Shown here piece after piece: positions 6,672 through 15,205 of a DNA stretch of 37,567 bases. Both the position numbers and the translations under genes were made by a program. A model generated the notes under the pieces. It ran no database searches and was not told the origin of the DNA. It saw only the letters and a program-made list of their open reading frames with translations. Each line of letters starts with the position of its first letter. Position 1 is the stretch's first letter. Source of the DNA: an uncultured Lachnospiraceae bacterium (GTDB lineage: Bacteria > Bacillota > Clostridia > Lachnospirales > Lachnospiraceae). The DNA is taken from the NCBI GenBank assembly GCA_947575805.1, contig CANPOY010000029.1:1-37567 (forward strand), in the 5' to 3' direction.

Positions 6672-7934
6672 ATGGCGCTTAATAAAAAGCCCGTGACAGG
6701 GATGAAGGATATTTTACCGGAGGAAATGCGGCTTCGGGATTACGTGATCGGTGTGGTCAAGGAGACCTACGGCAGCTATGGCTTCCATTCCATCGAGACG
6801 CCCTGTGTGGAGAACATTGCGAATCTGACCAGCAAACAGGGAGGGGACAATGAAAAGCTGATTTTCAAGATTTTAAAGCGGGGAGAAAAGCTGAATGTTG
6901 CGGAAGCCGCAACCGAGGAAGAGGTGACGGACAGCGGGCTGCGGTATGATCTGACCGTGCCGCTGGTGCGTTATTATTCCAACAATGCGGCGCAGCTGCC
7001 GTCTCCGTTCAAGGCATTGCAGATGGGAAACGTATGGCGGGCGGACAGGCCCCAGAGAGGGCGTTACAGGCAGTTTATGCAGTGCGACATAGATATATTG
7101 GGAGAGCCATCCAACCTGGCGGAGATCGAGCTGATTCTGGCTACTATTACTACTCTTGGAAAGCTGGGATTTCAGGACTTTGAAATCCGTATCAATGACC
7201 GACAGATTTTAAAAGCCATGGCGGCATACAGCGGCTTTCCGGAGGATTCCTTTGACAGCGTGTTTATCACTCTGGATAAGATGGACAAGATCGGCCTGGA
7301 GGGCGTGGAAGCGGAGCTTCTGGAAAAGGGATTTGAAAAGAGAAGCGTCGAAAAATATCTTGCACTGTATCAAAATCTGGAGAAGCAGGAGGATGGCGTG
7401 GCCTTTCTGGCGGAAACTTTGCAGGGTGTGCTGGATCCTGCTGTGGCCGAGGGGCTGCGGGAAATCATCGACAGCGTTACCGCCACGAAGACCGCGGCAT
7501 TCAAGATGGTGTTTGATGCTACGCTGGTACGGGGGATGTCCTATTATACAGGGACGATCTTTGAGATTTCCATGCCGCAGTTCGGCGGGGCCTGCGGCGG
7601 TGGCGGCAGGTATGACGGGATGATAGGGAAATTTACAGGGCAGAATGTTCCGGCATGCGGTTTTTCCATCGGTTTTGAGCGGATTATCCTGCTGCTGACG
7701 GAGAACGGCTTTCAGATTCCTCACAGGCCGAAGAAGATGGCCTATTTGATCGAGAAGGGCATAGGGGGAGAAAGATTGTGCGAAATCATTGCAAAGGCGC
7801 AGGAGGCCCGCAGGGACGGCACTCAGGTGCTGGTGGTGAGAATGAATAAGAACAAGAAATTCCAGAAGGATCAGCTGACAGCGGAAGGGTATGAGGAATT
7901 TGAGGAGTTTTACAAGGAAGGATTAAAAGGTTGA
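6672..7934 (+). CDS. hisS: Histidyl-tRNA synthetase
   Basis: Class II aminoacyl-tRNA synthetase that attaches histidine to tRNA-His. It is 420 aa, normal for the bacterial enzyme. Motif 1 region is GMKDILPEEM near the N-terminus, followed by LRYDLTVPLVRY. Motif 2 contains R123 in VWRADRPQRGRYRQF. The histidine-specific loop LVRGMSYYTG has R287, and motif 3 is CGFSIGFERI. A C-terminal anticodon-binding region follows from about residue 335. The RBS AGAGGAAAGAGAG precedes the ATG. The gene is the first of an operon with aspS, 22 bases downstream. An unusually short leader means no T-box control at this promoter. Confidence 0.97.
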   Translation: MALNKKPVTGMKDILPEEMRLRDYVIGVVKETYGSYGFHSIETPCVENIANLTSKQGGDNEKLIFKILKRGEKLNVAEAATEEEVTDSGLRYDLTVPLVRYYSNNAAQLPSPFKALQMGNVWRADRPQRGRYRQFMQCDIDILGEPSNLAEIELILATITTLGKLGFQDFEIRINDRQILKAMAAYSGFPEDSFDSVFITLDKMDKIGLEGVEAELLEKGFEKRSVEKYLALYQNLEKQEDGVAFLAETLQGVLDPAVAEGLREIIDSVTATKTAAFKMVFDATLVRGMSYYTGTIFEISMPQFGGACGGGGRYDGMIGKFTGQNVPACGFSIGFERIILLLTENGFQIPHRPKKMAYLIEKGIGGERLCEIIAKAQEARRDGTQVLVVRMNKNKKFQKDQLTAEGYEEFEEFYKEGLKG

Positions 7935-7956
7935 TTTTGCTAAGGAGGCTTACAGG

Positions 7957-9729
7957 ATGAGTACGGAAATGGTTCAGTCCAGAACACATAATTGCAATGA
8001 ACTGCGCATTGAGAATGCAGGAGAAAAGGTTACCCTTGTGGGGTGGTTTGAAAACATAAGGAAGGTCAGCAAAAACCTGGGTTTTCTGATTCTGAGGGAT
8101 TTTTATGGGACAACTCAGGTGGTGGTGGAGACGGAAGAGATCATGGAGGTTATAGACGGCATTAACAAGGAATCCACCATATCCGTAACGGGAACGGTCA
8201 GGGAGCGTTCCAATAAGAACAAGGAACTTCCCACCGGTGAGATCGAGGTGGTACCGGATAGGATCGAGATTCTGGGAAAGTGTATTTACAATGCCTTGCC
8301 CTTTGAGATCAATCAGTCTAAGGATGCGGACGAAAATGCCCGTCTGAAGTATCGGTATCTGGATCTGCGCAATCCGGAAATGAAGAAGAATATTGTGCTC
8401 CGCAGCAAAATTGTAGCGGAGTTTCGCAGGAGAATGAATGAGCTGGATTTCATGGAGATCACTACGCCTATTCTGACCTGTTCTTCCCCGGAGGGAGCCA
8501 GGGATTATCTGGTGCCTGCCAGGAATCATCCCGGCCGCTTTTATGCGCTGCCCCAGGCACCTCAGCAGTTTAAGCAGATTCTGATGGCTTCCGGCATCGA
8601 CCGTTATTACCAGATTGCTCCCTGCTTCCGGGACGAGGATGCCAGGGCGGATCGTTCTCCCGGAGAGTTTTATCAGCTGGATATGGAGATGGCCTTTGCA
8701 ACCCAGGAGGATGTGTTCTCTGTGATCGAGCAGGTGCTTCCGCCTGTCTTTGTAAAGTACGGTATTTACAAGACGGCCAGCAAAACGCCCTTTGTACGCA
8801 TTCCCTATTCCGAGGCCATGGATAAATACGGCTCGGACAAGCCGGACTTAAGGATCGACCTGGTGCTGACAGACGCTACTAAGCTGCTGGCAGACTGTGG
8901 ATTTGCTCCTTTTGAAGGGCAGACTGTGGAGGCAGTGGTGGTGGAAGGCTTCAGTGCTACCCGCAAGCAGATTGACGCTATCTGTACCGAGACGGAGGTG
9001 CAGACGGCGCGCAAGGCATACTGGTTTAAAGTGGATGAGAACGGAGAGCTGGCAGGGGGGATTGCCAAGTTCCTGCAGGATAAAAAAGAAGCGGTGATTG
9101 CCGGACTGGGCTTAAAGAAGGGTGATTTCGTGGGCCTGGCGGCAGGGAAGCCGGGGGAGGCTAAGAAGACTGCCGGCGTGTTACGAAAGCTTTTGGGTGC
9201 GGTGGACGAGAAGCATATGAAGAAGGACTGCTATGAATTCTGCTGGATTGTGGATTTTCCTATGTATGAGATCGGGGAGGAGTCCGGAGAGCTGGAATTC
9301 TGTCATAATCCCTTTTCCATGCCCCAGGGCGGAATGGAGGCCCTGACAAAGCAGGATCCCCTGGAAATTCTGGCATATCAGTATGACCTGGTGTGTAACG
9401 GGGTGGAGCTGTCCTCAGGCGCGGTGCGGAACCATGATCCGGAGATAATGATTAAGGCATTTGAGCTGGTGGGTCTGGGAGAAGAGGATGTGAAGGCGAA
9501 ATTCCCCGCCATGTACAATGCGTTCTGCTATGGCGCGCCCCCTCATGCAGGCGTTGCGCCGGGGGTTGACCGCATGATTATGTTGATCTGCGGCGAAGAG
9601 AGCATCCGGGAGATCATTCCCTTCCCTATGAATAAGAATGCCTGCGATGTGATGATGGGAGCACCGGGGCCGGTGGAGGAGCGCCAGCTGCAGGAGCTGC
9701 ACCTGAATATTGTCGGGGAGAAAGCATGA
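7957..9729 (+). CDS. aspS: Aspartyl-tRNA synthetase
   Basis: Class II synthetase of 590 aa, the size of bacterial AspRS. Residues about 10-115 form the OB-fold anticodon-binding domain (VTLVGWFENIRKVSKNLGFLILRD). Motif 2 is FRDEDARADRSPGEF starting at F224; the bacterial insertion (GAD) domain occupies roughly 290-430; motif 3 is GVAPGVDRMIML with R539. An AAGGAGG site lies 10 bases before the ATG. I cannot tell from sequence alone whether it is discriminating or non-discriminating; no gatCAB genes are in the window. Its stop overlaps the start of the LytTR regulator (ATGA), so that regulator is translationally coupled to it. Confidence 0.97.
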   Translation: MSTEMVQSRTHNCNELRIENAGEKVTLVGWFENIRKVSKNLGFLILRDFYGTTQVVVETEEIMEVIDGINKESTISVTGTVRERSNKNKELPTGEIEVVPDRIEILGKCIYNALPFEINQSKDADENARLKYRYLDLRNPEMKKNIVLRSKIVAEFRRRMNELDFMEITTPILTCSSPEGARDYLVPARNHPGRFYALPQAPQQFKQILMASGIDRYYQIAPCFRDEDARADRSPGEFYQLDMEMAFATQEDVFSVIEQVLPPVFVKYGIYKTASKTPFVRIPYSEAMDKYGSDKPDLRIDLVLTDATKLLADCGFAPFEGQTVEAVVVEGFSATRKQIDAICTETEVQTARKAYWFKVDENGELAGGIAKFLQDKKEAVIAGLGLKKGDFVGLAAGKPGEAKKTAGVLRKLLGAVDEKHMKKDCYEFCWIVDFPMYEIGEESGELEFCHNPFSMPQGGMEALTKQDPLEILAYQYDLVCNGVELSSGAVRNHDPEIMIKAFELVGLGEEDVKAKFPAMYNAFCYGAPPHAGVAPGVDRMIMLICGEESIREIIPFPMNKNACDVMMGAPGPVEERQLQELHLNIVGEKA

Positions 9730-10433
9730 ACATAGCCATCGTGGAGGACGAAGAGGCACACAGCCGCCTGCTCTGTCAGTACATTTCGACCTGGGGCGAG
9801 GTGCGGGGGAAAACGGTTCATGTACTAAACTATAAAAAAGCGGAGAGCTTTCTGTTCGACTTGGAGGACAGTGTCCCCGATGCCGTCTTTACGGACATTC
9901 AGATGCCGGGAATGAACGGGATGGAGATGATACGGAAGCTTCGGGAAAAGGACAGTGAAATGCCGGTGGTCTTTACCTCGGGACTGTCCGACTTCCTCCA
10001 GGAGGGCTATGAGGTGCAGGCACTGCACTATCTGGTCAAGCCCATATCGCAGGAAAAGGTATTTGAATGTATGGACAGGATCTGCAGCCGGAAGAATACC
10101 CGGGAGCTGTATACCGTAAGGACTCCGGAGGGCATGGCCAGGCTGGATCTTAAAGAGGTCAATTACTGTGAGGCAGAGGGGCATTACAGCAGATTCGTGA
10201 TGGCGGACAGGTCGGAAATCCGGGCGATGAAGAGTATTTCCGAGCTGGAGAAAGAGTTGCCGGGGGATGTCTTTGTCAGGTGTCACCGCTGCTATCTGTG
10301 CAATCTGACAAGCGTAAAGCAGATTATGGTGGACAGCGTCCTTTTTGACAACGGGGCTTCCGTGCCGGTGAGCAGAAGGTTATACAGGGAGTTAAATCAA
10401 AGCTTCATAGAGTACTACAGGAACCGTTTGTGA
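9726..10433 (+). CDS. LytTR family response regulator
   Basis: A 235-aa regulator. The receiver domain (1-118) has E7/D8 in IVEDEE, phosphoacceptor D57 in FTDIQMPGMNG and K105 in YLVKPI. A LytTR DNA-binding domain follows (about 128-232), with VNYCEAEGHYSRFV and FVRCHRCYLCNLTSVKQI typical of AgrA/VirR-like regulators. The ATG overlaps the aspS stop by 4 bases. Its partner kinase starts 43 bases downstream. Such pairs often control peptide, bacteriocin or quorum genes, and here an exporter pair lies directly beyond the kinase. No agrB/agrD-like gene was found in the gap. Confidence 0.93.
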   Translation: MNIAIVEDEEAHSRLLCQYISTWGEVRGKTVHVLNYKKAESFLFDLEDSVPDAVFTDIQMPGMNGMEMIRKLREKDSEMPVVFTSGLSDFLQEGYEVQALHYLVKPISQEKVFECMDRICSRKNTRELYTVRTPEGMARLDLKEVNYCEAEGHYSRFVMADRSEIRAMKSISELEKELPGDVFVRCHRCYLCNLTSVKQIMVDSVLFDNGASVPVSRRLYRELNQSFIEYYRNRL

Positions 10434-10476
10434 TTCCTGGGGCAATGCCGCATGGGGGGGTGGCAAGGAGGCTGAA

Positions 10477-11226
10477 ATGATAGTTCTATGGATAGCGGCG
10501 GGAGCTGCTGCGCTTCTGGGGCTGCTGTTTGGAGGCAGGGCGTACCTTATCCGGCTGGTGGACAGGCGGATCGGAAATTACCAGAACGATTTGCTGCAGA
10601 GACACTGTGAGGAAGTGGATAATATGTATCGGCAGACCCGGGGCTGGCGGCATGATTATCACAATCATATCCAGACCATGAAGGCGTATCTGACCATGGG
10701 AGAAACGGAGCGGCTGGGCAAGTATCTTGACCGGCTGGATGAGGATCTGGTCACGGTGGACACTGTGGTTAAGACGGGCAATGTGATGATTGATGCGGTA
10801 CTGAACAGTAAGCTGTCCCTGGCGAAGGCTAAGAACATAGCGGTGGAAGCTAAGGCCATCGTTCCTGCAGGTCTGGATATTTCGGAGATTGACCTGTCGC
10901 TGATCATCGGCAACCTGATGGATAATGCCATGGAGGCATGTCTTAGAATCCAGGAGGAAGAGAAACGTTTTATCCGGGTTTATATCGACGTTATGAAGGG
11001 ACAGCTGTACATTTATGTGATGAATGCCGTGAATGGGCGGCCGAAGAAGCGGCGTAAGGAGGAAAGCCGGACGGCGGAATACTATTCCAATAAGCATAGC
11101 AGAGCCCATGGCTTCGGCTTGATGCGGATTGACAGGGTAGTGGGGAGATATAAGGGGTATATTGACAGACAGGATGAGGAAAATGTGTTTGCCACGGAGA
11201 TCCTGTTGCCATTGGTGCACGAATGA
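10477..11226 (+). CDS. GHKL-domain sensor histidine kinase, short sensor form
   Basis: A 249-aa kinase partner of the LytTR regulator. Only one membrane segment is visible (about residues 3-20); the multi-span sensor found in AgrC-type kinases is missing. The dimerisation/phosphotransfer helix contains RGWRHDYHNHI with H59 as probable phospho-acceptor (Spo0B-like alpha region). The ATPase domain has the N-box LIIGNLMDNAMEA and a G-box HGFGLMRI. An AAGGAGG RBS precedes the ATG. The stop codon lies within the stem of the downstream terminator. Without a large sensor it may read membrane state or depend on a partner protein. Confidence 0.92.
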   Translation: MIVLWIAAGAAALLGLLFGGRAYLIRLVDRRIGNYQNDLLQRHCEEVDNMYRQTRGWRHDYHNHIQTMKAYLTMGETERLGKYLDRLDEDLVTVDTVVKTGNVMIDAVLNSKLSLAKAKNIAVEAKAIVPAGLDISEIDLSLIIGNLMDNAMEACLRIQEEEKRFIRVYIDVMKGQLYIYVMNAVNGRPKKRRKEESRTAEYYSNKHSRAHGFGLMRIDRVVGRYKGYIDRQDEENVFATEILLPLVHE

Positions 11227-11249
11227 AACCATTCGTGCATTTTTATTTT
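11217..11249 (+). terminator. Rho-independent terminator overlapping the kinase stop codon
   Basis: Perfect 9-bp stem GCACGAATG/CATTCGTGC with an AAAC loop (11217-11238), then ATTTTTATTTT. The kinase TGA (11224-11226) sits in the stem. It ends the hisS-aspS-regulator-kinase operon. Confidence 0.88.
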
Positions 11250-11264
11250 GGGGAGTGCCGGGGA

Positions 11265-11273
11265 TGCTATAAT
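11265..11273 (+). promoter_or_regulatory. Extended -10 promoter for the ABC exporter pair
   Basis: TG at 11265-11266, one base and then TATAAT (11268-11273), about 19 bases beyond the terminator. There is no good -35. It would produce a leader of about 115 bases before the exporter start. Confidence 0.6.
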
Positions 11274-11280
11274 GTAAACA

Positions 11281-11337
11281 TCGCAGGCATCCTGCGACAG
11301 CAGGCGAAAAAGCGAAATGAGGACGAAGTTCGCATTT
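11281..11337 (+). other. Hairpin-rich leader of the exporter operon
   Basis: A perfect 7-bp hairpin TCGCAGG-CAT-CCTGCGA lies at 11281-11297. It is followed by GCGAAATG...CGCATTTC (about 11312-11337), where two alternative pairings are possible: GCGAA with TTCGC, or GAAATG with CATTTC. The region up to 11396 has no convincing coding signal. It may be a regulatory leader or a dispersed repeat. Confidence 0.45.
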
Positions 11338-11396
11338 CACGGGCTTGCGAGTCCGGAGGTCCTGGAATATTCAAAAGCGCAGGGAGGTTGACAAGT

Positions 11397-13235
11397 GTGA
11401 AACAGACAGAATCACAGTATCAGAAGCACTACAATATTTTTCAGAACATAGGTTATTATTTTAAGTATTACAGGCAGAGCATTCCGGTTTTTCTGTGGCT
11501 GAGTCTCGTAGAAATCGTGTTTGGCGCGGTAACTCCCCTTTTTGGAATTTATCTGCCCAAGCTGGCGGTGGATCTGGCCACGGAGGGAGTCACCTGGCAG
11601 CGGATGTGGCTGACCCTGGGTGCATTCGGGGGACTGTGCCTGTGCATCCGGATGGCGGCAGCGGCCAGTGAGGGGGGGAAATATTATCTGTACAATACCA
11701 GGCGCAATGAGCTTTTGGCCAAGGTGTTCCTGAAGACTCTCCGCATACCCTACCGTCATGTGGAGGAGGGTGAAACCAAGGATCTGTACTGGAAGGCCAT
11801 GGGAATCATCAACCAGGGGGACTGGAGCGCTCTTCACAGAATAACATACGGAACTATCAGAATTATTCAGAATGTGATCAGTTTTCTGCTGTACAGCACC
11901 GTACTCAGCTTCTTAAACCCTGCTGTAGCGGCGTTGTTGATTTTACTTGCCCTGGTGCAGTATGTTATCAGTCTCCGCAAGATCAAATATATGGAGAGGT
12001 TTCGGGAAGAGGGCGCGGAGCTGGGAAAAAAGAGATCTTACGTTTATTACAGCGCCATGGGAAATCAGGCTGCGGCCAAGGACATCAGAATCTTCGGGAT
12101 GAAGCGGTGGCTGAACAGGGAAAAGGACCTTCTGCTGGAGAGGTTCAGAAAGCTGGAACAGAAAAAAAGCCGGGCAGATTATTTCTTTTGGCAGGCAGGC
12201 AGCCTGCTGAATCTGGGGCGGGACATATTTGCCTATGGCTATCTGTTAAGTCAGGTGCTTAGGGGTACGGTGAGCCCGGGAGAATTTGTGCTGTATTTCG
12301 GGGCAATAACCGGTTTTTCAGGCTTTGTGGGGAGTATTATGGACAGCCTGGCCGAGCTGCGCGGAGGCTCGCTGGAGACCAATTATTTCAGAACTTATAT
12401 GGAGCTGCCGGAGGAGGACCGGAAGACGGGGCAGCGGCATATTTCGGAACTGACCGGGCCGGTTTCCATTGAATTTCAGGACGTTTCCTTTTCCTATGAT
12501 AAAACAGCGGAGAAAAAGATATTCGACCATTTTAACCTGAAGATAGATGCCGGGGAAAAGCTGGCCCTGGTGGGTGTCAACGGTGCCGGTAAGTCCACCT
12601 TCGTGAAGCTGCTTACCGGCATGTATGAGCCGGATGAGGGGAGAATCCTGATAAACGGAGTGGATCGAAACCAATTCCCCAGGGAGGAGTTTTACCGGTT
12701 GTTTTCCGCCGTCTTTCAGGAGCCCTTTATCCTGCCGGTGACAGTGGCGGAAAATCTGACCTTTGAGAAAAATTACGACAGTGGCAGGGCGTGGGACGCC
12801 TTGGAGCGCGCGGGCCTGGCGGATAAATTCCGTGAGAAGGGCGTAACTATGGATACCTTTTTTGATAAGGACATGGACGAGAACGGAATCGAGCTGTCCG
12901 GGGGAGAGCAGCAGAGATTCCTGCTGGCCAGGGCGCTGTATAAAGACGGCCCCATCCTGGTGCTGGATGAGCCCACGGCGGCCCTGGATCCGATTGCAGA
13001 ATCGGAGGTCTATGAAAATTATAACAGATACTCTGACAATAAGACGGCTGTCTTTATCTCCCACAGGCTTGCAAGCACACGGTTTTCGGATCGGATCGTA
13101 CTGCTGGGGGAGGGCGGCATCCTGGAAGTGGGAAGCCATCAGGAGCTGATGGACAAAAAAGGCGCATACGCGGAAATGTTTGAGGTACAGCGCCGCTATT
13201 ATGCTAAGGATAAGCTGGAAAAGGAGGCGTTTTAG
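11397..13235 (+). CDS. ABC exporter half-transporter (membrane plus ATPase), first of a pair
   Basis: A fused membrane/ATPase half-transporter of 612 aa from the GTG at 11397, which follows GGGAGG. The open frame extends upstream to 11223, but that part covers the terminator and promoter and is rejected. Six membrane spans fill about residues 25-310. The ATPase domain has Walker A GVNGAGKS (393-400), Q-loop VFQEPF, signature LSGGEQQ, Walker B VLDEPTAALD with the catalytic glutamate, and the H-loop ISHRLAS. The partner gene starts 3 bases after its stop, so they probably form a heterodimer. Peptide or drug export is likely from the neighbouring LytTR/GHKL pair, but no cargo peptide was found. 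Confidence 0.9.
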   Translation: MKQTESQYQKHYNIFQNIGYYFKYYRQSIPVFLWLSLVEIVFGAVTPLFGIYLPKLAVDLATEGVTWQRMWLTLGAFGGLCLCIRMAAAASEGGKYYLYNTRRNELLAKVFLKTLRIPYRHVEEGETKDLYWKAMGIINQGDWSALHRITYGTIRIIQNVISFLLYSTVLSFLNPAVAALLILLALVQYVISLRKIKYMERFREEGAELGKKRSYVYYSAMGNQAAAKDIRIFGMKRWLNREKDLLLERFRKLEQKKSRADYFFWQAGSLLNLGRDIFAYGYLLSQVLRGTVSPGEFVLYFGAITGFSGFVGSIMDSLAELRGGSLETNYFRTYMELPEEDRKTGQRHISELTGPVSIEFQDVSFSYDKTAEKKIFDHFNLKIDAGEKLALVGVNGAGKSTFVKLLTGMYEPDEGRILINGVDRNQFPREEFYRLFSAVFQEPFILPVTVAENLTFEKNYDSGRAWDALERAGLADKFREKGVTMDTFFDKDMDENGIELSGGEQQRFLLARALYKDGPILVLDEPTAALDPIAESEVYENYNRYSDNKTAVFISHRLASTRFSDRIVLLGEGGILEVGSHQELMDKKGAYAEMFEVQRRYYAKDKLEKEAF

Positions 13236-13237
13236 GG

Positions 13238-15121
13238 ATGATGGAGGAATCAAAACTTTTGGAAAAGCTGTCGTTAAAGCAGCATTTTGGCAATATCAGA
13301 CGGGTGATAAAGCTGATTGCGAGTCTGGATAGGAGCTATGTGCCCTGGAACGCGGTTTCCATCCTTTTGTCTGCCGTTATAAGCTATGGGGGAATGATTT
13401 TGTCTGCCTATGTGCTGAACAGAATTGCTGGGGAATTTGTTTTTGCCGAACTGTTTCAGAAGGTTATTCTGGGGGTGGTGCTTTTAAGTCTGGGGTGGTC
13501 TGTGCTGAGCATCCTGAATCGGAGAATAGATGTGAAGAGTCAGATGATCTCTGAGAAATATCAGGCACTGCAGCAGGAAAAGATCATGAATATGGATTTT
13601 TCCATGATTGCCAGCCCCAGGCTGAAGGAGCTGCAGGAGAGGATTCGCCTGGAAAATAACTGGGGGGCCGGGATCTTCACCGTGCTCTGGTGCGGGAAGG
13701 GCGTGCTGGAGTCCCTTGTCAGGATCATAGGGGCGGTAGTTATTGGTATTCCCATGATTTTCTATTTTCAAAGAGAAGATATGGGATGGCTGTGGGCAGT
13801 ATTGCTTCTTTTGTTTCTGATGCTCGGAATCGGCCTGAAGCTGTATCGGCATTTTGAGAATATAAGCCATTATGTAATGTTTCATGTACCAACTGCGGAA
13901 GAAAAAAAATTCCTGTGGAATTATGTGTGGGAATTTGCATACGGATCCTGGAATTACCGCTACGGGAACGGAAAGGATGTCAGGATCTATAACAGCTATG
14001 ATGTGATGAAGAAATGGACTTTTGACAAGCTGCAGAACACGGATTTTTTCAAGTATGCTGTCAAGCGTCCCGGCATTGGGAATGCGGGGATGTCCGGCAT
14101 TCAGACGGCCTTGTATGTACTGTCACAGACAGGGGCTTACGGAATTGTCATTATGGCGGCCCTGAGGGGAAATATGCCGGTGGGTTCCCTGATCCTGTAC
14201 GCGGATTGTCTTGCCAACATCATGATCCAGACGGTGCATGTGGTAATAGCCTGTCTGGACTTATGTCTGGCGGCCAGAAAGCAGGTGGGAATTCTGGAGC
14301 TGCTGGAGCTTTCCGACGAGATGTATAAGGGTTCCCTGCCCATGGAAAAGAGAAGCGATAACGAATATCACATTGCGTTTCGTAATGTTTCCTTTAAGTA
14401 TCCGGGAAATCAGGAATACGCGTTGAAAAATTTCTCCCTGGAGTTTAAGGTGGGGGAGAAGCTTGCCATTGTGGGCAGAAACGGTTCGGGCAAGACCACA
14501 ATGATCAAGCTGCTCTGCAGGCTCTATGATCCCGATGAGGGGGAGATCCTGGTCAACGGCGTGGATATTAAGAAGTTCCGCCATGATGAGTATGCAAAGC
14601 TTTTTTCCGTGGTATTTCAGGATTATACGCTCTTTTCTCTGATGCTGGCGGAGAATATTGCCGCGGACAAGGAATATGACGGAGAGAAGGTGAGGCGGTG
14701 CCTGGTGGACGCGGGGTTTGCGGAACGTATGGAAAAATTGGGGGAAAAAGATATTGAGAGCTTCCTGTACAAGGATTACACCGATGAGGGCATTGAGATC
14801 AGCGGCGGAGAGGCCCAGAAGCTGGCGATTGCCAGGGCCATTTACAAGGAGGCGCCCTTTGTGCTTTTAGACGAGCCAACGGCGGCTTTGGATCCCATTG
14901 CGGAAGCGGAGATCTACAGTAACTTTGACAAGATTGCCGGAGACAAGACCGCCATTTACATCAGCCACCGGCTGTCATCCTGCCGGTTCTGTGACAAGAT
15001 TGCAGTGTTTGACCATGGCGAACTGGTGCAGACAGGAAGCCATGAAGAGCTGCTGGCGGACAAAGGAGGCGTCTATGCGGCCCTCTGGAATGCCCAGGCG
15101 AAGTACTACGAGGCAGGATAA
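13238..15121 (+). CDS. ABC exporter half-transporter, second of the pair
   Basis: A 627-aa half-transporter. An ATG at 13238 or 13241 is behind AAGGAGGC (13220-13227). The membrane domain (about 20-330) contains an insert with many aromatic residues near residue 225 (WEFAYGSWNYRYGNGKDVRIYNSYD). The ATPase domain has Walker A GRNGSGKT (413-420), Q-loop VFQDYTLF, signature ISGGEAQ, Walker B LLDEPTAALDP with an intact glutamate, and H-loop ISHRLSS. Both halves of the pair therefore appear to have a catalytic glutamate, unlike the second exporter pair in this window. Its sequence resembles its partner (same PIAE after the D-loop), suggesting an old duplication. Confidence 0.9.
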   Translation: MMEESKLLEKLSLKQHFGNIRRVIKLIASLDRSYVPWNAVSILLSAVISYGGMILSAYVLNRIAGEFVFAELFQKVILGVVLLSLGWSVLSILNRRIDVKSQMISEKYQALQQEKIMNMDFSMIASPRLKELQERIRLENNWGAGIFTVLWCGKGVLESLVRIIGAVVIGIPMIFYFQREDMGWLWAVLLLLFLMLGIGLKLYRHFENISHYVMFHVPTAEEKKFLWNYVWEFAYGSWNYRYGNGKDVRIYNSYDVMKKWTFDKLQNTDFFKYAVKRPGIGNAGMSGIQTALYVLSQTGAYGIVIMAALRGNMPVGSLILYADCLANIMIQTVHVVIACLDLCLAARKQVGILELLELSDEMYKGSLPMEKRSDNEYHIAFRNVSFKYPGNQEYALKNFSLEFKVGEKLAIVGRNGSGKTTMIKLLCRLYDPDEGEILVNGVDIKKFRHDEYAKLFSVVFQDYTLFSLMLAENIAADKEYDGEKVRRCLVDAGFAERMEKLGEKDIESFLYKDYTDEGIEISGGEAQKLAIARAIYKEAPFVLLDEPTAALDPIAEAEIYSNFDKIAGDKTAIYISHRLSSCRFCDKIAVFDHGELVQTGSHEELLADKGGVYAALWNAQAKYYEAG

Positions 15122-15205
15122 CCCGACGATACTCAGCACGGAAGATCGGGATATGTAATTGGCGATTGTATAGAATAGTGGCAGACAAGGAGGTTGCAGG
15201 TTGCT

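Noticed and set aside
10434..10476. Possible AgrD-like peptide between the LytTR regulator and the kinase
   Set aside because: The gap is 43 bases and holds no frame beyond a few codons.
10486..11340. 284-codon minus-strand frame opposite the GHKL kinase
   Set aside because: Antisense to a clear kinase gene and runs through the kinase terminator; no family features.
11223..11396. N-terminal extension of the first exporter in the same frame
   Set aside because: It covers the terminator, the TATAAT promoter and the hairpin leader; GTG 11397 behind GGGAGG is the better start.
12318..13253. 311-codon minus-strand frame within the first exporter gene
   Set aside because: Antisense shadow of a clear ABC ATPase domain; the translation has no recognisable motifs.
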